In this document: positions 9,528 to 18,918 of the stretch, one piece after another
Position numbering within the stretch: the stretch's first letter is position 1
How the letters are laid out: each line of letters begins with the position of its first letter
From: an uncultured Campylobacter sp.
GTDB taxonomy: Bacteria > Campylobacterota > Campylobacteria > Campylobacterales > Campylobacteraceae
Length of the DNA: 64,000 nucleotides
Direction: 5' to 3'
Assembly (NCBI RefSeq): GCF_963518785.1
Contig: NZ_CAUQKJ010000006.1
Location: 1-64,000, forward strand
Notes under the pieces: model-generated
What the model was told of the DNA's origin: nothing
Databases searched by the model: none
The model's input: only the letters and a program-made list of their open reading frames with translations
Translations under genes and position numbers: made by a program

Positions 9528-10019
9528 CTATTTAAAAGATGGAGCGATCTGCGCTACCCACGCTTCGATGCGGCTCTCGGTGAGGTCGCTTTGATTGTCG
9601 TTGTCTAGCGCGAGGCCAACGAATTTGCCGTCCACTACGGCCTTGCTCTCGTCAAATTCATATCCGTCGGTAGGCACTGCACCTACGATATTTGCACCCG
9701 CTTTTTTGAAGTTATCGTATAGCTCACGCATTGCGTTGCAGTAGGCGTCGCTGTAGCTTGAGCTATCGCCCATACCAAAAATCGCGACGGTCTTGCCTGA
9801 GACATCAAGGGCTGAGAAATCAAAGCCCGCCCAGTCGTCTTGTAGCTCGCCGTCGTTCCATGTAGAGCTGCCGATGATGAGCGCAGTATATTTATTTAGA
9901 TCTGCAGGCGCAATGTCTGCAACGTTTTTTAGCTCGTTTTCTATGCCTAGCTTTTCGGAGATTAGCTTCGCGGCGTCCTCGGTATTGCCCATCGAGCTTC
10001 CAAAAATAATTCCAACCAT
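9528..10019 (-). CDS. fldA: Flavodoxin FldA
   Basis: A 163-residue long-chain flavodoxin, a cytosolic FMN electron carrier. The N-terminal phosphate-binding loop (FGSSMGNTEDAA, residues 6-17), the GSSTWNDGELQDDW segment around residue 51 and the GMGDSSSYSDAYCNA segment around 86 are the FMN-contact regions of the family. In epsilonproteobacteria flavodoxin is the electron acceptor of pyruvate and 2-oxoglutarate oxidoreductases, and a pyruvate oxidoreductase gene lies 2.5 kb upstream on the same strand. The start at 10019 follows AAGGATACCAA. It is last in a three-gene run with the two genes upstream. Confidence 0.95.
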   Translation of the reverse strand: MVGIIFGSSMGNTEDAAKLISEKLGIENELKNVADIAPADLNKYTALIIGSSTWNDGELQDDWAGFDFSALDVSGKTVAIFGMGDSSSYSDAYCNAMRELYDNFKKAGANIVGAVPTDGYEFDESKAVVDGKFVGLALDNDNQSDLTESRIEAWVAQIAPSFK

Positions 10020-10030
10020 TTGGTATCCTT

Positions 10031-11266
10031 TTAATAAATTTTGTCGGTAAGCTTGTATGGTACTAATTTCATAATGAAATTTCCCTTAAAGCATTCGCTT
10101 TTTATCTCGACGTGGCGGTTAAAATTTTCATTTTTTGGATAGACAAGATACACGGCATCGAGGTTTGCTCCGCGGCAAAGCTCTAGCGCTTTTTTTATAC
10201 CATTATCATAAATGGCTGAATTTTGAAGTAAAATTTTTTTAAAGCTCGTAACCACGCCTAGGCTAAAGCCGCTCTTGCGAACTACGATGAGCTCGCCTGA
10301 TTTACCCATAAGCTGCAGCTGTGCGCCTGCATTGCGAAGCGCGATTTTGCAAAATACGAAGTTGCGGAACGCATCGTCTCCATTTAGCAGTAATCCACTA
10401 CGCAGGCTCACGATTGCGCGAGTTAGCTTATAAGCGGGCTTGGCGGCAAATACGGGCAGGGGCATGCCGCGCAGATAAGAAAAAATTATCGCGTTATCCG
10501 CTGCGCAAAATTTCACGGCGGGCTTGAAGCGGTAAATTTTGAGAGCACCGCGCCCAAGCTCGGAGGCGATAAAATTTAAAAACGCAGCGCGAAACTGCGA
10601 AGCGCCCTTTAAATTTGCGGACGAAATTCTATAATCCGCATTAACGTTAAAATTATATAGAGCCAGCATCGCCCGCGCTCGCGAAGCCGCATCATAACCC
10701 TGCAGCACCTCTGACGCAATCTCGCGCCCGTTCGCATCAAAGCCAAAAATTTCGCCGCAAAAGAATTTTTTATTAAAAGTTTCGGCATTTAAAATTTCAT
10801 CATCAATAAGCTCATTATCCCGCCGCAGATCCGCTTTTTGGCGTTTTTCGCGCGCCGCGATATCTCGTTTTGATGCAACAATATCTTGTAATAAAGCTGA
10901 TTTCTCATCCGAGCGCTTAGCGCAGAGAAAATTCTTTTGCGCGAAGCCAGTGTCATAAAAAGCCCTTGCTGTCAAATTCCTATTTGCGCCGCCTTTTTGC
11001 GCACTCTTTGCAGCATGCAGCTTAGAGGCATTATGATTAAGCACGCCCGATTTACCGCTTGAAAATTTTTTAAATTTGCCGCTAAATTTCTTGCTTTCGG
11101 CGTGCGCAAAGCAAGTAGCGTTAAATTTGCTAGAATTTAAAAAATCCTTGGAATTTAGCTCGCCAACTTCATCTTTGTAAGCATTTGATTGCGGCGCAGT
11201 GCACGATTTTTTAACCGCTTGCCTGGGCTTGCCGGCATTACTTAAATTCCTTGGGATTTTAATCAT
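10031..11266 (-). CDS. Conserved hypothetical protein upstream of fldA, with low-complexity N-terminal half
   Basis: 411 residues. The C-terminal ~240 residues (from about 170) look like a folded domain and occupy the position of the conserved hypothetical gene next to fldA in C. jejuni (the Cj1383c position, from memory). The N-terminal ~165 residues are rich in Lys, Asn, Ser, Phe and Ala with recurring KF, NS and AK steps, coded by the AAATTT/AAATTC words that fill spacers. The gene overlaps the DUF2325 gene upstream by 8 bases and ends 11 bases before fldA, so the three are probably co-transcribed. An internal start would remove the low-complexity part; I see no strong ribosome binding site that decides it. 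Confidence 0.7.
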   Translation of the reverse strand: MIKIPRNLSNAGKPRQAVKKSCTAPQSNAYKDEVGELNSKDFLNSSKFNATCFAHAESKKFSGKFKKFSSGKSGVLNHNASKLHAAKSAQKGGANRNLTARAFYDTGFAQKNFLCAKRSDEKSALLQDIVASKRDIAAREKRQKADLRRDNELIDDEILNAETFNKKFFCGEIFGFDANGREIASEVLQGYDAASRARAMLALYNFNVNADYRISSANLKGASQFRAAFLNFIASELGRGALKIYRFKPAVKFCAADNAIIFSYLRGMPLPVFAAKPAYKLTRAIVSLRSGLLLNGDDAFRNFVFCKIALRNAGAQLQLMGKSGELIVVRKSGFSLGVVTSFKKILLQNSAIYDNGIKKALELCRGANLDAVYLVYPKNENFNRHVEIKSECFKGNFIMKLVPYKLTDKIY

Positions 11267-11582
11267 CTTCGCAAGGTCTGCAACCGAATTCTTGATTTAA
11301 ATTGAAAACCTTACAGTATTCGCAAAATACGCAGCTAACGCTTCTTTTAGCGCATACGAGCGGAATTTTGCGCTTTTTTACTTCGCCTTTGATCTTTTTC
11401 ATCGTGTTGTGGTTTAAAAAGCTCGTAAGCATAACGACACACTCGGTATCTTGCGGGATCGGCTTACGATTTACGCGATTTTCGTTTCGTGCATCCCAGT
11501 GCTCGATGTTACTCGCGCCAAGGTCCTTTAAAACCGCCTTAATGGGCGTAATCTCATCCGCTCCTATGACCAAAACGTTCAT
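11259..11582 (-). CDS. DUF2325 domain protein
   Basis: A 107-residue small cytosolic protein of the DUF2325 family. It opens with a Rossmann-like strand and turn (MNVLVIGADEITPIKAVL) and carries a Cys-rich C-terminal part (C82 region through CVFCEYC and CRPCEDD), suggesting a metal or redox site. The same neighbour of fldA occurs in C. jejuni. It overlaps the next gene downstream by 8 bases, giving likely translational coupling. The start at 11582 follows a purine-rich AAGGGGATGAA leader. Its role is unknown. Confidence 0.8.
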   Translation of the reverse strand: MNVLVIGADEITPIKAVLKDLGASNIEHWDARNENRVNRKPIPQDTECVVMLTSFLNHNTMKKIKGEVKKRKIPLVCAKRSVSCVFCEYCKVFNLNQEFGCRPCEDD

Positions 11583-11700
11583 TTCATCCCCTTATATGAT
11601 TGATAGTCGTTATTATAACAGAGAAAGATTAAATTTAACTGATAATGTATATAAAAATTTGAAATTATAAGCTGGAATTTTACCGACTCATATTTGATAT

Positions 11701-12393
11701 TTATTCGCTTAAAGCTAGACTTACTGCCGCATCGATGTGGATCTGCGTAGTATCAAATAGCCGCGCGGCGGTATCTGCTTGCGATACGAGCAGCCCGATC
11801 TCCGTGCAGCCCAGTATCACGCCCTACGCACCGCGAGCCCTAAGTCCTTCAATGATCTGCAAAAATTTCTTCTTGGAATGTGGTAAAATTTTACCAAAGC
11901 AAAGCTCATTAAAAATTACTTCGTTTACCGCTTCCATTTCGTCCGCATTCGGCACGAGTACCTCTACGCCGCTATCTATTAGGCGCTGTTTGTAAAAATC
12001 CTGCGTCATCGTGTAAATCGTGCCGAGCAGCCCTACTTTTTGCACGTCACGTTTTCGCAGCTCACTTAACGTGGCGTCCGCGATATGCACGAATGGTACG
12101 GAGATAGCAGCCTTTATCGACTCGTAGCACTTATGCATCGTATTGGTGCAAAGAAAAATATAATCCGCTCCGCCGCTTTGCAAAACTCGCGCGTGACGAG
12201 TTAAAATTTCGCCCGCCCTGCCCCACTCATTATCTCTTTGACACCGCTCGATCTCGTCGAAATTTAAGCTACTTAGCAGGATTTCGCCGCTACTTAGCCC
12301 GCCTAGACGCTCGTTAATTTTGCGATTGATCCCATCATAATAGGTAATCGTAGATTCGTAACTCATGCCGCCGATTAGTCCAATTTTTTTCAT
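11701..12393 (-). pseudogene. Aspartate/glutamate racemase gene interrupted by an in-frame TAG
   Basis: The frame codes an aspartate racemase-like protein: LIGGMSYESTITYY at residues 5-18 and FLCTNTMHK with the first catalytic Cys near residue 82. At codon 190 (11824-11826) a TAG stop appears. Beyond it the same frame stays open for 40 codons and codes GVILGCTEIGLL, the second catalytic-Cys motif, ending in TAA at 11701-11703. Without the TAG the protein would be 230 residues, the usual length. A single CAG/GAG to TAG change explains it. The truncated 189-residue product lacks the second catalytic Cys, so it should be inactive unless the stop is read through or is a sequencing error. Confidence 0.85.
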
Positions 12394-12472
12394 GGATTTT
12401 CCTTTTGGAATTTAACGAAATTCCTGGGTCACAAATTCTGCAACCCGGAATTCTAAAAACTAACTACAACGC

Positions 12473-15400
12473 TTAAGCATTCTCGCTCGCGGCGCCCGCA
12501 GAGGCAACCTCATCGCCGAAATCGGCATTTGCAAGCCGTTTTAGCTGGCGGTAGCGTCTCATTGCGTCGGCTTTGTTTGCTTCATAAAGCTTGCCCGCGT
12601 GCTCCGGGTCAATCTTTTTAAGCGCGTTGTAGCGCACTTCGTTTAGCAAAAATTCCTCATAAAGGCTCCAGTCCGGCTCTTTGGATGAAATTTTAAGCGG
12701 ATTTTTGCCCTCCGCTGCTAGTCGCGGATCGAAGGTGTAGGTCGGCCAATAGCCGCATTTGCTCGCAAGCTCGGCTTGATCGCCGGAGCTGCCCATGCCG
12801 CCTTTGATGCCGTGCGCGATACACGGCGAATACGCGATAATGAGACTAGGTCCCGGGTAGGCCTCCGCCGCCATGATCGCCTTTAGCGTCGCGGCTTGGT
12901 TTGCATTGGAATTTACCTGCGCGACAAAGATGTTGCCGTAGGTCATCGCGATCTGGCCGAGGTCTTTTTTCTGCACCGCCTTGCCACCTGCGGTAAATTG
13001 CGCGATCGAGCCGCGACGGCTAGCTTTGGAGCTCTGTCCGCCGGTGTTTGAATAAACCTCCGTATCCAGTACCAGCACGTTTACGTCCTCGCCGGTAGCC
13101 AGCACGTGATCGAGGCCGCCGTAGCCGATGTCGTAGGCCCAGCCGTCGCCGCCGATGATCCACTGCGATTTTTTGTTTAGATACTGCTTTAGCTCTAAAA
13201 TTTCACGAACCCCGGGCGCGTCCAAATTTTGTTCTAGTAGCGGCACCAGCCTATCTCTGATCTGAGCGGATTTTAGCGTATCGTCTCTGTTTTCGATCCA
13301 GTCGTGATAAAGCGCCTTTAGCGCGTTTGGCACGCTTGAGAGCGAGCCTAGCATTAGATCTTCGATCTTATGGCGCAGCGTCTCGCTTGCGATCTTCATT
13401 CCCAGCCCAAACTCGGCGTTGTCCTCAAAAAGCGAGTTCGCCCACGCGACGCCGCGGCCGTTCTCGTCCTTGCGATACGGCATCGAGGGCGCCGATCCGC
13501 CGTAGATCGAGCTACAGCCCGTAGCGTTGGCTACGATCATATGATCGCCGAAAAGTCGCGTGATCAGCGTGATGTACGGCGTCTCGCCGCAGCCTGGACA
13601 CGCGCCGTGAAATTCAAAATACGGACGGGCAAAGCCCACGCCCTTGACGCTTGATCTGTCCATCAAATCATCTTTGTATCTTACGTGCTCGAATAAAAAG
13701 TCCGCGCTTTCTTGCTCGCCTTTTTCGAGTTCTTCTTCAAGCGGCACCATGACGAGCGATTTTTCCTTGCTCGGGCAGTTTTCGGCGCAAAGCGCGCAGC
13801 CCGTGCAATCAAGCGGGCTTACTTGGATCTTATATTTTAGCCCCTTTAGCTCCTTGCCCTTGGCCTCTAGTAGGTGATCTTTTAAATTTAAAGGCGCGGC
13901 AGCCTCGTCCTTTTCGTCTAGCAAAAACGCCCTGATTACGGCGTGCGGGCAGACGAAGGCGCACTGGTTGCACTGGATGCAGTTTTGCTCGATCCATTTA
14001 GGCACCGTGACGCCCACGCCGCGTTTTTCAAATCGCGTCGTGCCCGCGTCAAACCCGCCATCCTCGTGCCCTAAAAACGCCGAGACCGGCAAGCTATCGC
14101 CGCGCGCTGCGTTTATCGGTTTTACGATCTTTTCTATAAATTCGTCGCCTTTGTATTTATCGTCCGCACCCGCTGCGTCGTCCTTTAAATTTACCCACGC
14201 AGGATCGATCGCTACCTGCACCAAAGCGTCCGCGCCCCTATCGATCGCGTCGCAGTTCATCGCCACGATCGCCTCGCCCTTTTTGGCGTAGGTTTTCTTG
14301 GCGTATTCCTTCATATAGCTTTGCGCCTGCTCAAACGGGATGATGCCGCTAAGCTTGAAAAACGCCGATTGCATAATTGTATTAGTGCGGCCTCCGAGCC
14401 CTATCTCGCGTGCTAGCTTGGTGGCATTTAGGATGTAAAATTTTACCCGTCTGGCAGCTAGAATTTTTTTAACCTTATTCGGAAGCTTTGCCGCCGTCTG
14501 CTCGGCATCCCAGATGGAATTTAAAAGAAAGGTCCCTCCCTCGCGGATGCCCCCGATGACGTCGTAGATGTCCAGATACGCAGCGACCGAGCAAGCAACG
14601 AAATGCGGATTTGAGACGAGATAGGTCGAGCGGATCGGCCTTTTGCCGAAGCGCAGGTGCGAGCGCGTGTAGCCGCCGGATTTTTTGCTGTCGTAGGCGA
14701 AATACGCCTGCGCATAAAGATCTGTTTTATCGCCGATGATTTTGACGGAATTTTTATTCGCGCCCACGGTGCCGTCCGCGCCCAGACCGTAAAATAAGCA
14801 CTCGGTCTCATCCTCGTAGCCGAGCGAAATTTTATCCCCCACAGGAAGGGATAGATGCGTCACGTCGTCGTCGATGCCGATCGTAAAGCCATTTTTAGGC
14901 TCGTTCGCATTTAAATTTTCATACACGGCGATTAGCTGCGCGGGATCAACGTCTTTGGAGCTGAGGCCGTAGCGACCGCCCACGATGAGCGGAGCGTCCT
15001 CGCGCCCGTAAAATGCGGCTTTTATGTCCAGATACAGCGGCTCGCCGAGGCTGCCGGGCTCCTTCGTGCGGTCGAGCACGGCGATTTTGCGCACGCTTTT
15101 AGGCATCGCGGCGAAGAGATATTTGAGGCTGAAAGGCCTGTATAGATGCACTTTTAGCACGCCTACCTTCTCACCCTTCGCGTTTAGATGATCGACCACC
15201 TCTTCAAGGGCTTGATTGACCGAGCCCATCGAGACGATCACGCGTTGCGCGTCGCTAGCGCCGTAATAGACGAAAGGCGCGTACGATCGCCCCGTGATCT
15301 TTGAAATTTCGCTCATATACTCCGCGACGATGTCCGGAAGCGCGTCGTAAAATTTATTGGTTAGCTCGCGCGTCTGAAAATACACGTCGTCGTTTTGCGC

Positions 15401-16054
15401 CGTGCCGCGAGTTTTAGGATGTTCGGAGTTTAGCGCGTCAGCTCTAAATTTACGCACAGCCTCGCGATCGAGCAAGCGATCAAACTCGGCATAGTCCATC
15501 ACCTCGATCTTTTGAATTTCATGGCTCGTGCGAAATCCGTCGAAAAAGTGCAAAAACGGCACTCGCCCCTTAATCGCCGCAAGATGCGCGATACCGCCCA
15601 GATCCATCACCTCCTGCACGCTGTCGCTTGCGAGCATCGCAAAGCCGCTTTGGCGACAGGCGTAGACGTCTTGATGATCGCCGAAGATGGAGAGCGCCTG
15701 CGCCGCAAGCGCGCGCGCCGCGACGTGAATGACGCCCGGAAGCATCTGGCCTGCGATCTTGTACATGTTTGGAATTTTTAGCAAAAGCCCCTGCGATGCG
15801 GTGTACGTCGTCGTAAGCGCGCCCGCTTGGAGTGAGCCGTGCACGGTGCCCGCCGCGCCGCCTTCGCTTTGCATCTCGACTACCTTAACGGGCATGCCGA
15901 AGAGGTTTTTCTTGCCCTGCGACGCCCAAATATCGGTGTAATCCGCCATAGGCGAGCTAGGCGTGATCGGATAGATGCCCGCAACCTCGGTGAAGGCGTA
16001 TGAGACGTAAGCCGCCGCCTCGTTTCCGTCCATCGTTTTCATAACTTTTGCCAT
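12473..16054 (-). CDS. por: Pyruvate:ferredoxin/flavodoxin oxidoreductase (single-chain)
   Basis: A 1193-residue single-polypeptide PFOR, NifJ-like. Domain order: the N-terminal pyruvate-binding domain (YPITPSSPMADY near residue 29), domain II/III, an 8-Fe ferredoxin insert with CIQCNQCAFVCP and CTGCALCAENCP (about residues 690-760), and the C-terminal TPP domain with GCGETPY, ATGCSSIYGG and GDGWAYDIGYGGLDHV. It converts pyruvate and CoA to acetyl-CoA and CO2, reducing flavodoxin or ferredoxin; fldA nearby is the likely partner. The start at 16054 is preceded by AAAGGACG. An 80-base spacer separates it from the broken racemase gene. Confidence 0.95.
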   Translation of the reverse strand: MAKVMKTMDGNEAAAYVSYAFTEVAGIYPITPSSPMADYTDIWASQGKKNLFGMPVKVVEMQSEGGAAGTVHGSLQAGALTTTYTASQGLLLKIPNMYKIAGQMLPGVIHVAARALAAQALSIFGDHQDVYACRQSGFAMLASDSVQEVMDLGGIAHLAAIKGRVPFLHFFDGFRTSHEIQKIEVMDYAEFDRLLDREAVRKFRADALNSEHPKTRGTAQNDDVYFQTRELTNKFYDALPDIVAEYMSEISKITGRSYAPFVYYGASDAQRVIVSMGSVNQALEEVVDHLNAKGEKVGVLKVHLYRPFSLKYLFAAMPKSVRKIAVLDRTKEPGSLGEPLYLDIKAAFYGREDAPLIVGGRYGLSSKDVDPAQLIAVYENLNANEPKNGFTIGIDDDVTHLSLPVGDKISLGYEDETECLFYGLGADGTVGANKNSVKIIGDKTDLYAQAYFAYDSKKSGGYTRSHLRFGKRPIRSTYLVSNPHFVACSVAAYLDIYDVIGGIREGGTFLLNSIWDAEQTAAKLPNKVKKILAARRVKFYILNATKLAREIGLGGRTNTIMQSAFFKLSGIIPFEQAQSYMKEYAKKTYAKKGEAIVAMNCDAIDRGADALVQVAIDPAWVNLKDDAAGADDKYKGDEFIEKIVKPINAARGDSLPVSAFLGHEDGGFDAGTTRFEKRGVGVTVPKWIEQNCIQCNQCAFVCPHAVIRAFLLDEKDEAAAPLNLKDHLLEAKGKELKGLKYKIQVSPLDCTGCALCAENCPSKEKSLVMVPLEEELEKGEQESADFLFEHVRYKDDLMDRSSVKGVGFARPYFEFHGACPGCGETPYITLITRLFGDHMIVANATGCSSIYGGSAPSMPYRKDENGRGVAWANSLFEDNAEFGLGMKIASETLRHKIEDLMLGSLSSVPNALKALYHDWIENRDDTLKSAQIRDRLVPLLEQNLDAPGVREILELKQYLNKKSQWIIGGDGWAYDIGYGGLDHVLATGEDVNVLVLDTEVYSNTGGQSSKASRRGSIAQFTAGGKAVQKKDLGQIAMTYGNIFVAQVNSNANQAATLKAIMAAEAYPGPSLIIAYSPCIAHGIKGGMGSSGDQAELASKCGYWPTYTFDPRLAAEGKNPLKISSKEPDWSLYEEFLLNEVRYNALKKIDPEHAGKLYEANKADAMRRYRQLKRLANADFGDEVASAGAASENA

Positions 16055-16846
16055 TTTTCGTCCTTTGGAATTATCAAATTTCGCTAATTTTACATATTTA
16101 TTGCTTAAAAATTTAAATGCTTCGCAAACCGAATAAAATTCTAAAGCTTTATCATAGCGGCGAGCGGCGAGCGCGATCTGCGGGCGGTTTGAGGCGAGCC
16201 TTGAGGACGATTTGAGACGGGCTTTTTCTCCGCTTTGAAAATAATTTTTTGCATACTTTAAGCGCGGATCGTAAGCAACAGGTAGAAATTAATGTAAATT
16301 TAGCCGTCTGGCTTGAAATTCTAACCTAAATATCAAATGACGGGAATGCGCGAAAATTAAGAAATTTAAAAATGCACCTACCACAAAATGGGGCAAGTCT
16401 CATATCGTTAACAATACCGGGGTGATAAAATTTAGCCACTACAAAACCTCAACCGCTATATGCATCCAAGCTCAACGTAGCGAATTTTTATTTATGACTT
16501 GCAACATCGCGGTACATAAAATTTCAGCGCATTCTGCCAAATACAAGAAATTTTATTGCCACCTGCCGAGCGCGGTGCAAATTTCATTTTAAATTTTCAC
16601 TGGTCAATCGCTACGTGAATTTTACCACACGCGACTTTGCGTTTTGAGCGTAAATTCTATTTCCGCAAGCTGCGCGGAGGATAAATTTAGCTATAATCCT
16701 CCGCTTAGATTTAGCACGGAACGTGGCACGTATATACGGCGCGGAATTTTAAAATTTTAAAATTTCAAGCAGAACTCGAAAAGCTAAAAACCGCTAAATG
16801 CGCTAAACTTAAAGCCAAATTTAAAAAGCTCAAAAAAGGAAAGCCG
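16055..16846. other. Long divergent spacer between por and the MFS gene
   Basis: About 790 bases between divergent genes, so it must hold both promoters, but I cannot place them with confidence. AAATTT/TAAAATTT filler dominates. I checked both strands for remnant coding similarity and found none. It contains no strong hairpin or tandem repeat. Confidence 0.45.
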
Positions 16847-18016
16847 ATGAACGTCCATAAAATCGCTTACACGAGAGTTATCGCGCTGGCGTTTGCCGCC
16901 TTTATTTTTAACACGACGGAATTTATCCCCGTGGCTCTGCTAAGCGATATCGCGGCGGATTTTAGCATGGATGTTACGAGTACGGGGCTAATCATCACAA
17001 TCTACGCGTGGGCGGTGAGCATACTCTCGCTGCCGCTGATGCTGCTTACATCGAGGCTCGAGCGCAAGAGGCTGCTTTTGCGGCTTTTCGTACTATTTAC
17101 GCTAAGCCACGTCTTGGCGGCGGTAGCGTGGAATTTTGCCGTTTTGGTAATCGCGCGCCTTGGCATCGCGATTTCGCACGCGATCTTTTGGTCGATCACC
17201 TCATCGCTCGTCGTGCGCCTAGCGCCGATAAATAAAGGCTCGCAGGCTATCGGCATGCTGGCTTTGGGCACTTCGCTAGCCATGGTTTTGGGGCTTCCTT
17301 TGGGGCGTGTGGTCGGCGAGCTTTTGGGTTGGAGGATTACGTTTTTTGCGATCGGCGCGCTTGCGGCTGCGGAGGCGCTGTTTCTTTGGAAAATTTTACC
17401 ATTTTTGCCAAGCCGCCGCGCGGGCTCTCTTGCGAGCTTGCCGATGCTTGCAAGGCGCCCGATGCTGCTTACTTTGTATCTGCTGACGTTTTTGATCGTA
17501 GGCGCGCATTTTACGACCTACAGCTACGTAGAGCCCTTCGTGGCGAAATTTAATCCCGCAGGCGATCACTTCGTAACCTACGTCCTGCTTGCATTCGGCG
17601 CTTCGGGCATCGCTGCAAGCGTGCTTTTTTCAAAGCTTTACCGCCATTTTCCAAACGCCTTTTTGATCTGCTCGATCCTTTTTATCCTAGCCTCGGTGCT
17701 GACGTTAAAAGCTTTTGTCGCAAATGACACAGCGCTACTGCTTGCAGCTTTCGTCTGGGGAGTGGGGATTTTCGGCTTTGGGCTTTGTTTGCAGATTAGG
17801 GTTTTGGCGCTGGCTCCCGACGCTACCGACGTCGCGATATCGATCTACTCGGCAATCTATAACGTAGGTATCGGCGGCGGAGCACTTTTGGGACATCAAG
17901 TCGCAACGAGATTCGGGCTTGAACACATAGGCGAGGCAGGCGCTATACTGGGCGCGCTAGGGCTTGCAAGCTACCTCTATGCAAGCGTGAAATTCGCGCA
18001 GAAAAATAGCGCGTAG
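16847..18016 (+). CDS. MFS exporter, SotB/AraJ-like (DHA1 group)
   Basis: A 389-residue major facilitator with about 12 transmembrane helices. The opening (FNTTEFIPVALLSDIAADFSM, here as FNTTEFIPVALLSDIA followed by ADFSM) and the conserved RLGIAISHAIFWSI segment are typical of the SotB/AraJ sugar-efflux and DHA1 drug-exporter families. The start at 16847 is supported by AAAAAAGGAAAGCCG. It has no operon partner. Substrate cannot be assigned; SotB was named for sugar efflux, but many relatives export drugs or amino acids. The downstream spacer 18017-18306 shows nothing notable. Confidence 0.8.
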   Translation: MNVHKIAYTRVIALAFAAFIFNTTEFIPVALLSDIAADFSMDVTSTGLIITIYAWAVSILSLPLMLLTSRLERKRLLLRLFVLFTLSHVLAAVAWNFAVLVIARLGIAISHAIFWSITSSLVVRLAPINKGSQAIGMLALGTSLAMVLGLPLGRVVGELLGWRITFFAIGALAAAEALFLWKILPFLPSRRAGSLASLPMLARRPMLLTLYLLTFLIVGAHFTTYSYVEPFVAKFNPAGDHFVTYVLLAFGASGIAASVLFSKLYRHFPNAFLICSILFILASVLTLKAFVANDTALLLAAFVWGVGIFGFGLCLQIRVLALAPDATDVAISIYSAIYNVGIGGGALLGHQVATRFGLEHIGEAGAILGALGLASYLYASVKFAQKNSA

Positions 18017-18306
18017 GCTAAATTTACGAAAGAGCTTCGGCGAGATTAGCGCGCGCTTTTAATCGGTGCTTTAAAACAGCGGCTTTGCGGGATAAATTTT
18101 TAAAATTTATCCCTCGCGATTAGCTAAATTTTGCAGATAAAATTTAATCTCGCGCCTAGCCCCGCTGCCTGCTTTATTGATCATCCGCGCTATCCACCCA
18201 AAGCTCTTAAAATTTGCCCCTCGCTAGAGCGCTAAATTTTAAAATTTAGCGACAGTGCATAAGAATTTAAGACGTAGAATTTAAAGCGGGGGCCACCAAA
18301 TTTTAA

Positions 18307-18918
18307 CTACTTTATAAACCCGACCTGCGGTAAAATTTCAGCCAAAGCCGCGTCCTTTTTCTCGTTAAATTTGACCTTATTTTGCTCAAAAAGATTATTT
18401 CCGTGCGCGTCAATCGAGACGATGAGCGGGCCAAACTCCTTCACGCGGCACTTCCACAGCGTCTCGGGCATCCCAAGCTCCGTCCAGTCCGCGCTCTCGA
18501 TCTGCTCGACCTGCGTCGCGGCGACCACCGCGCAGCCTGCCGGAAATACGCAGTGTATCGCGCCAAACTCCTTGCAGCCGCTCATCGTGCCCTCGCCCAT
18601 GCCTCCTTTGCCCACTATCAGGCGCACGCCCGTTTTGGCGATAAACTCGCGCTCGAATTTCTCCATCCGCATGCTCGTAGTCGGCCCAACCGAGACCATC
18701 TCAAAGCTTTTTTCGCCCGTTTTTCTGATGATCGGTCCAGCGTGCAAGATCGCGCCGCCCCTGATATCTAGCGGCAGCTCGCGACCCTCCTCTACGACGC
18801 GTCTGTGCGGCACGTCGCGGCAGGTGACGATGTGTCCGCTGAGGTATATGACGTCGCCGATTTTGATATCCGCTAGATCCTCGGGCGCGATCGGCGTGGT
18901 TAAAATTTTCTTACTCAT
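18307..18918 (-). CDS. ttdB: L(+)-tartrate dehydratase beta subunit-like (class I fumarase family)
   Basis: 203 residues, matching E. coli TtdB (201) closely along its length. Examples are the opening SKKILTTPI and GDVIYL, TCRDV..HRR, VGPTTSMRME.FEREFI, GKGGMG, FPAGCAV.AATQVE and WTELGMPE. The beta subunit closes the active site of the iron-sulfur hydro-lyase. TtdAB converts L-tartrate to oxaloacetate; two-subunit fumarases are close relatives but somewhat shorter (about 185). It overlaps ttdA by four bases (ATGA). It is last in the lar-ttd run. Fumarase remains the alternative; the resemblance to TtdB as I remember it favours tartrate dehydratase. Confidence 0.8.
   Translation of the reverse strand: MSKKILTTPIAPEDLADIKIGDVIYLSGHIVTCRDVPHRRVVEEGRELPLDIRGGAILHAGPIIRKTGEKSFEMVSVGPTTSMRMEKFEREFIAKTGVRLIVGKGGMGEGTMSGCKEFGAIHCVFPAGCAVVAATQVEQIESADWTELGMPETLWKCRVKEFGPLIVSIDAHGNNLFEQNKVKFNEKKDAALAEILPQVGFIK

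Noticed and set aside
11824..11826. TAG in the racemase gene as a recoded amino acid (pyrrolysine)
   Set aside because: Pyrrolysine systems are not known from Campylobacter, no pyl genes are in view, and homologues have an ordinary residue before the GVILGCTE motif.
13327..15941. Several plus-strand frames across por
   Set aside because: They are antisense shadows of a well-supported 1193-codon gene, caused by GC-rich codon use.
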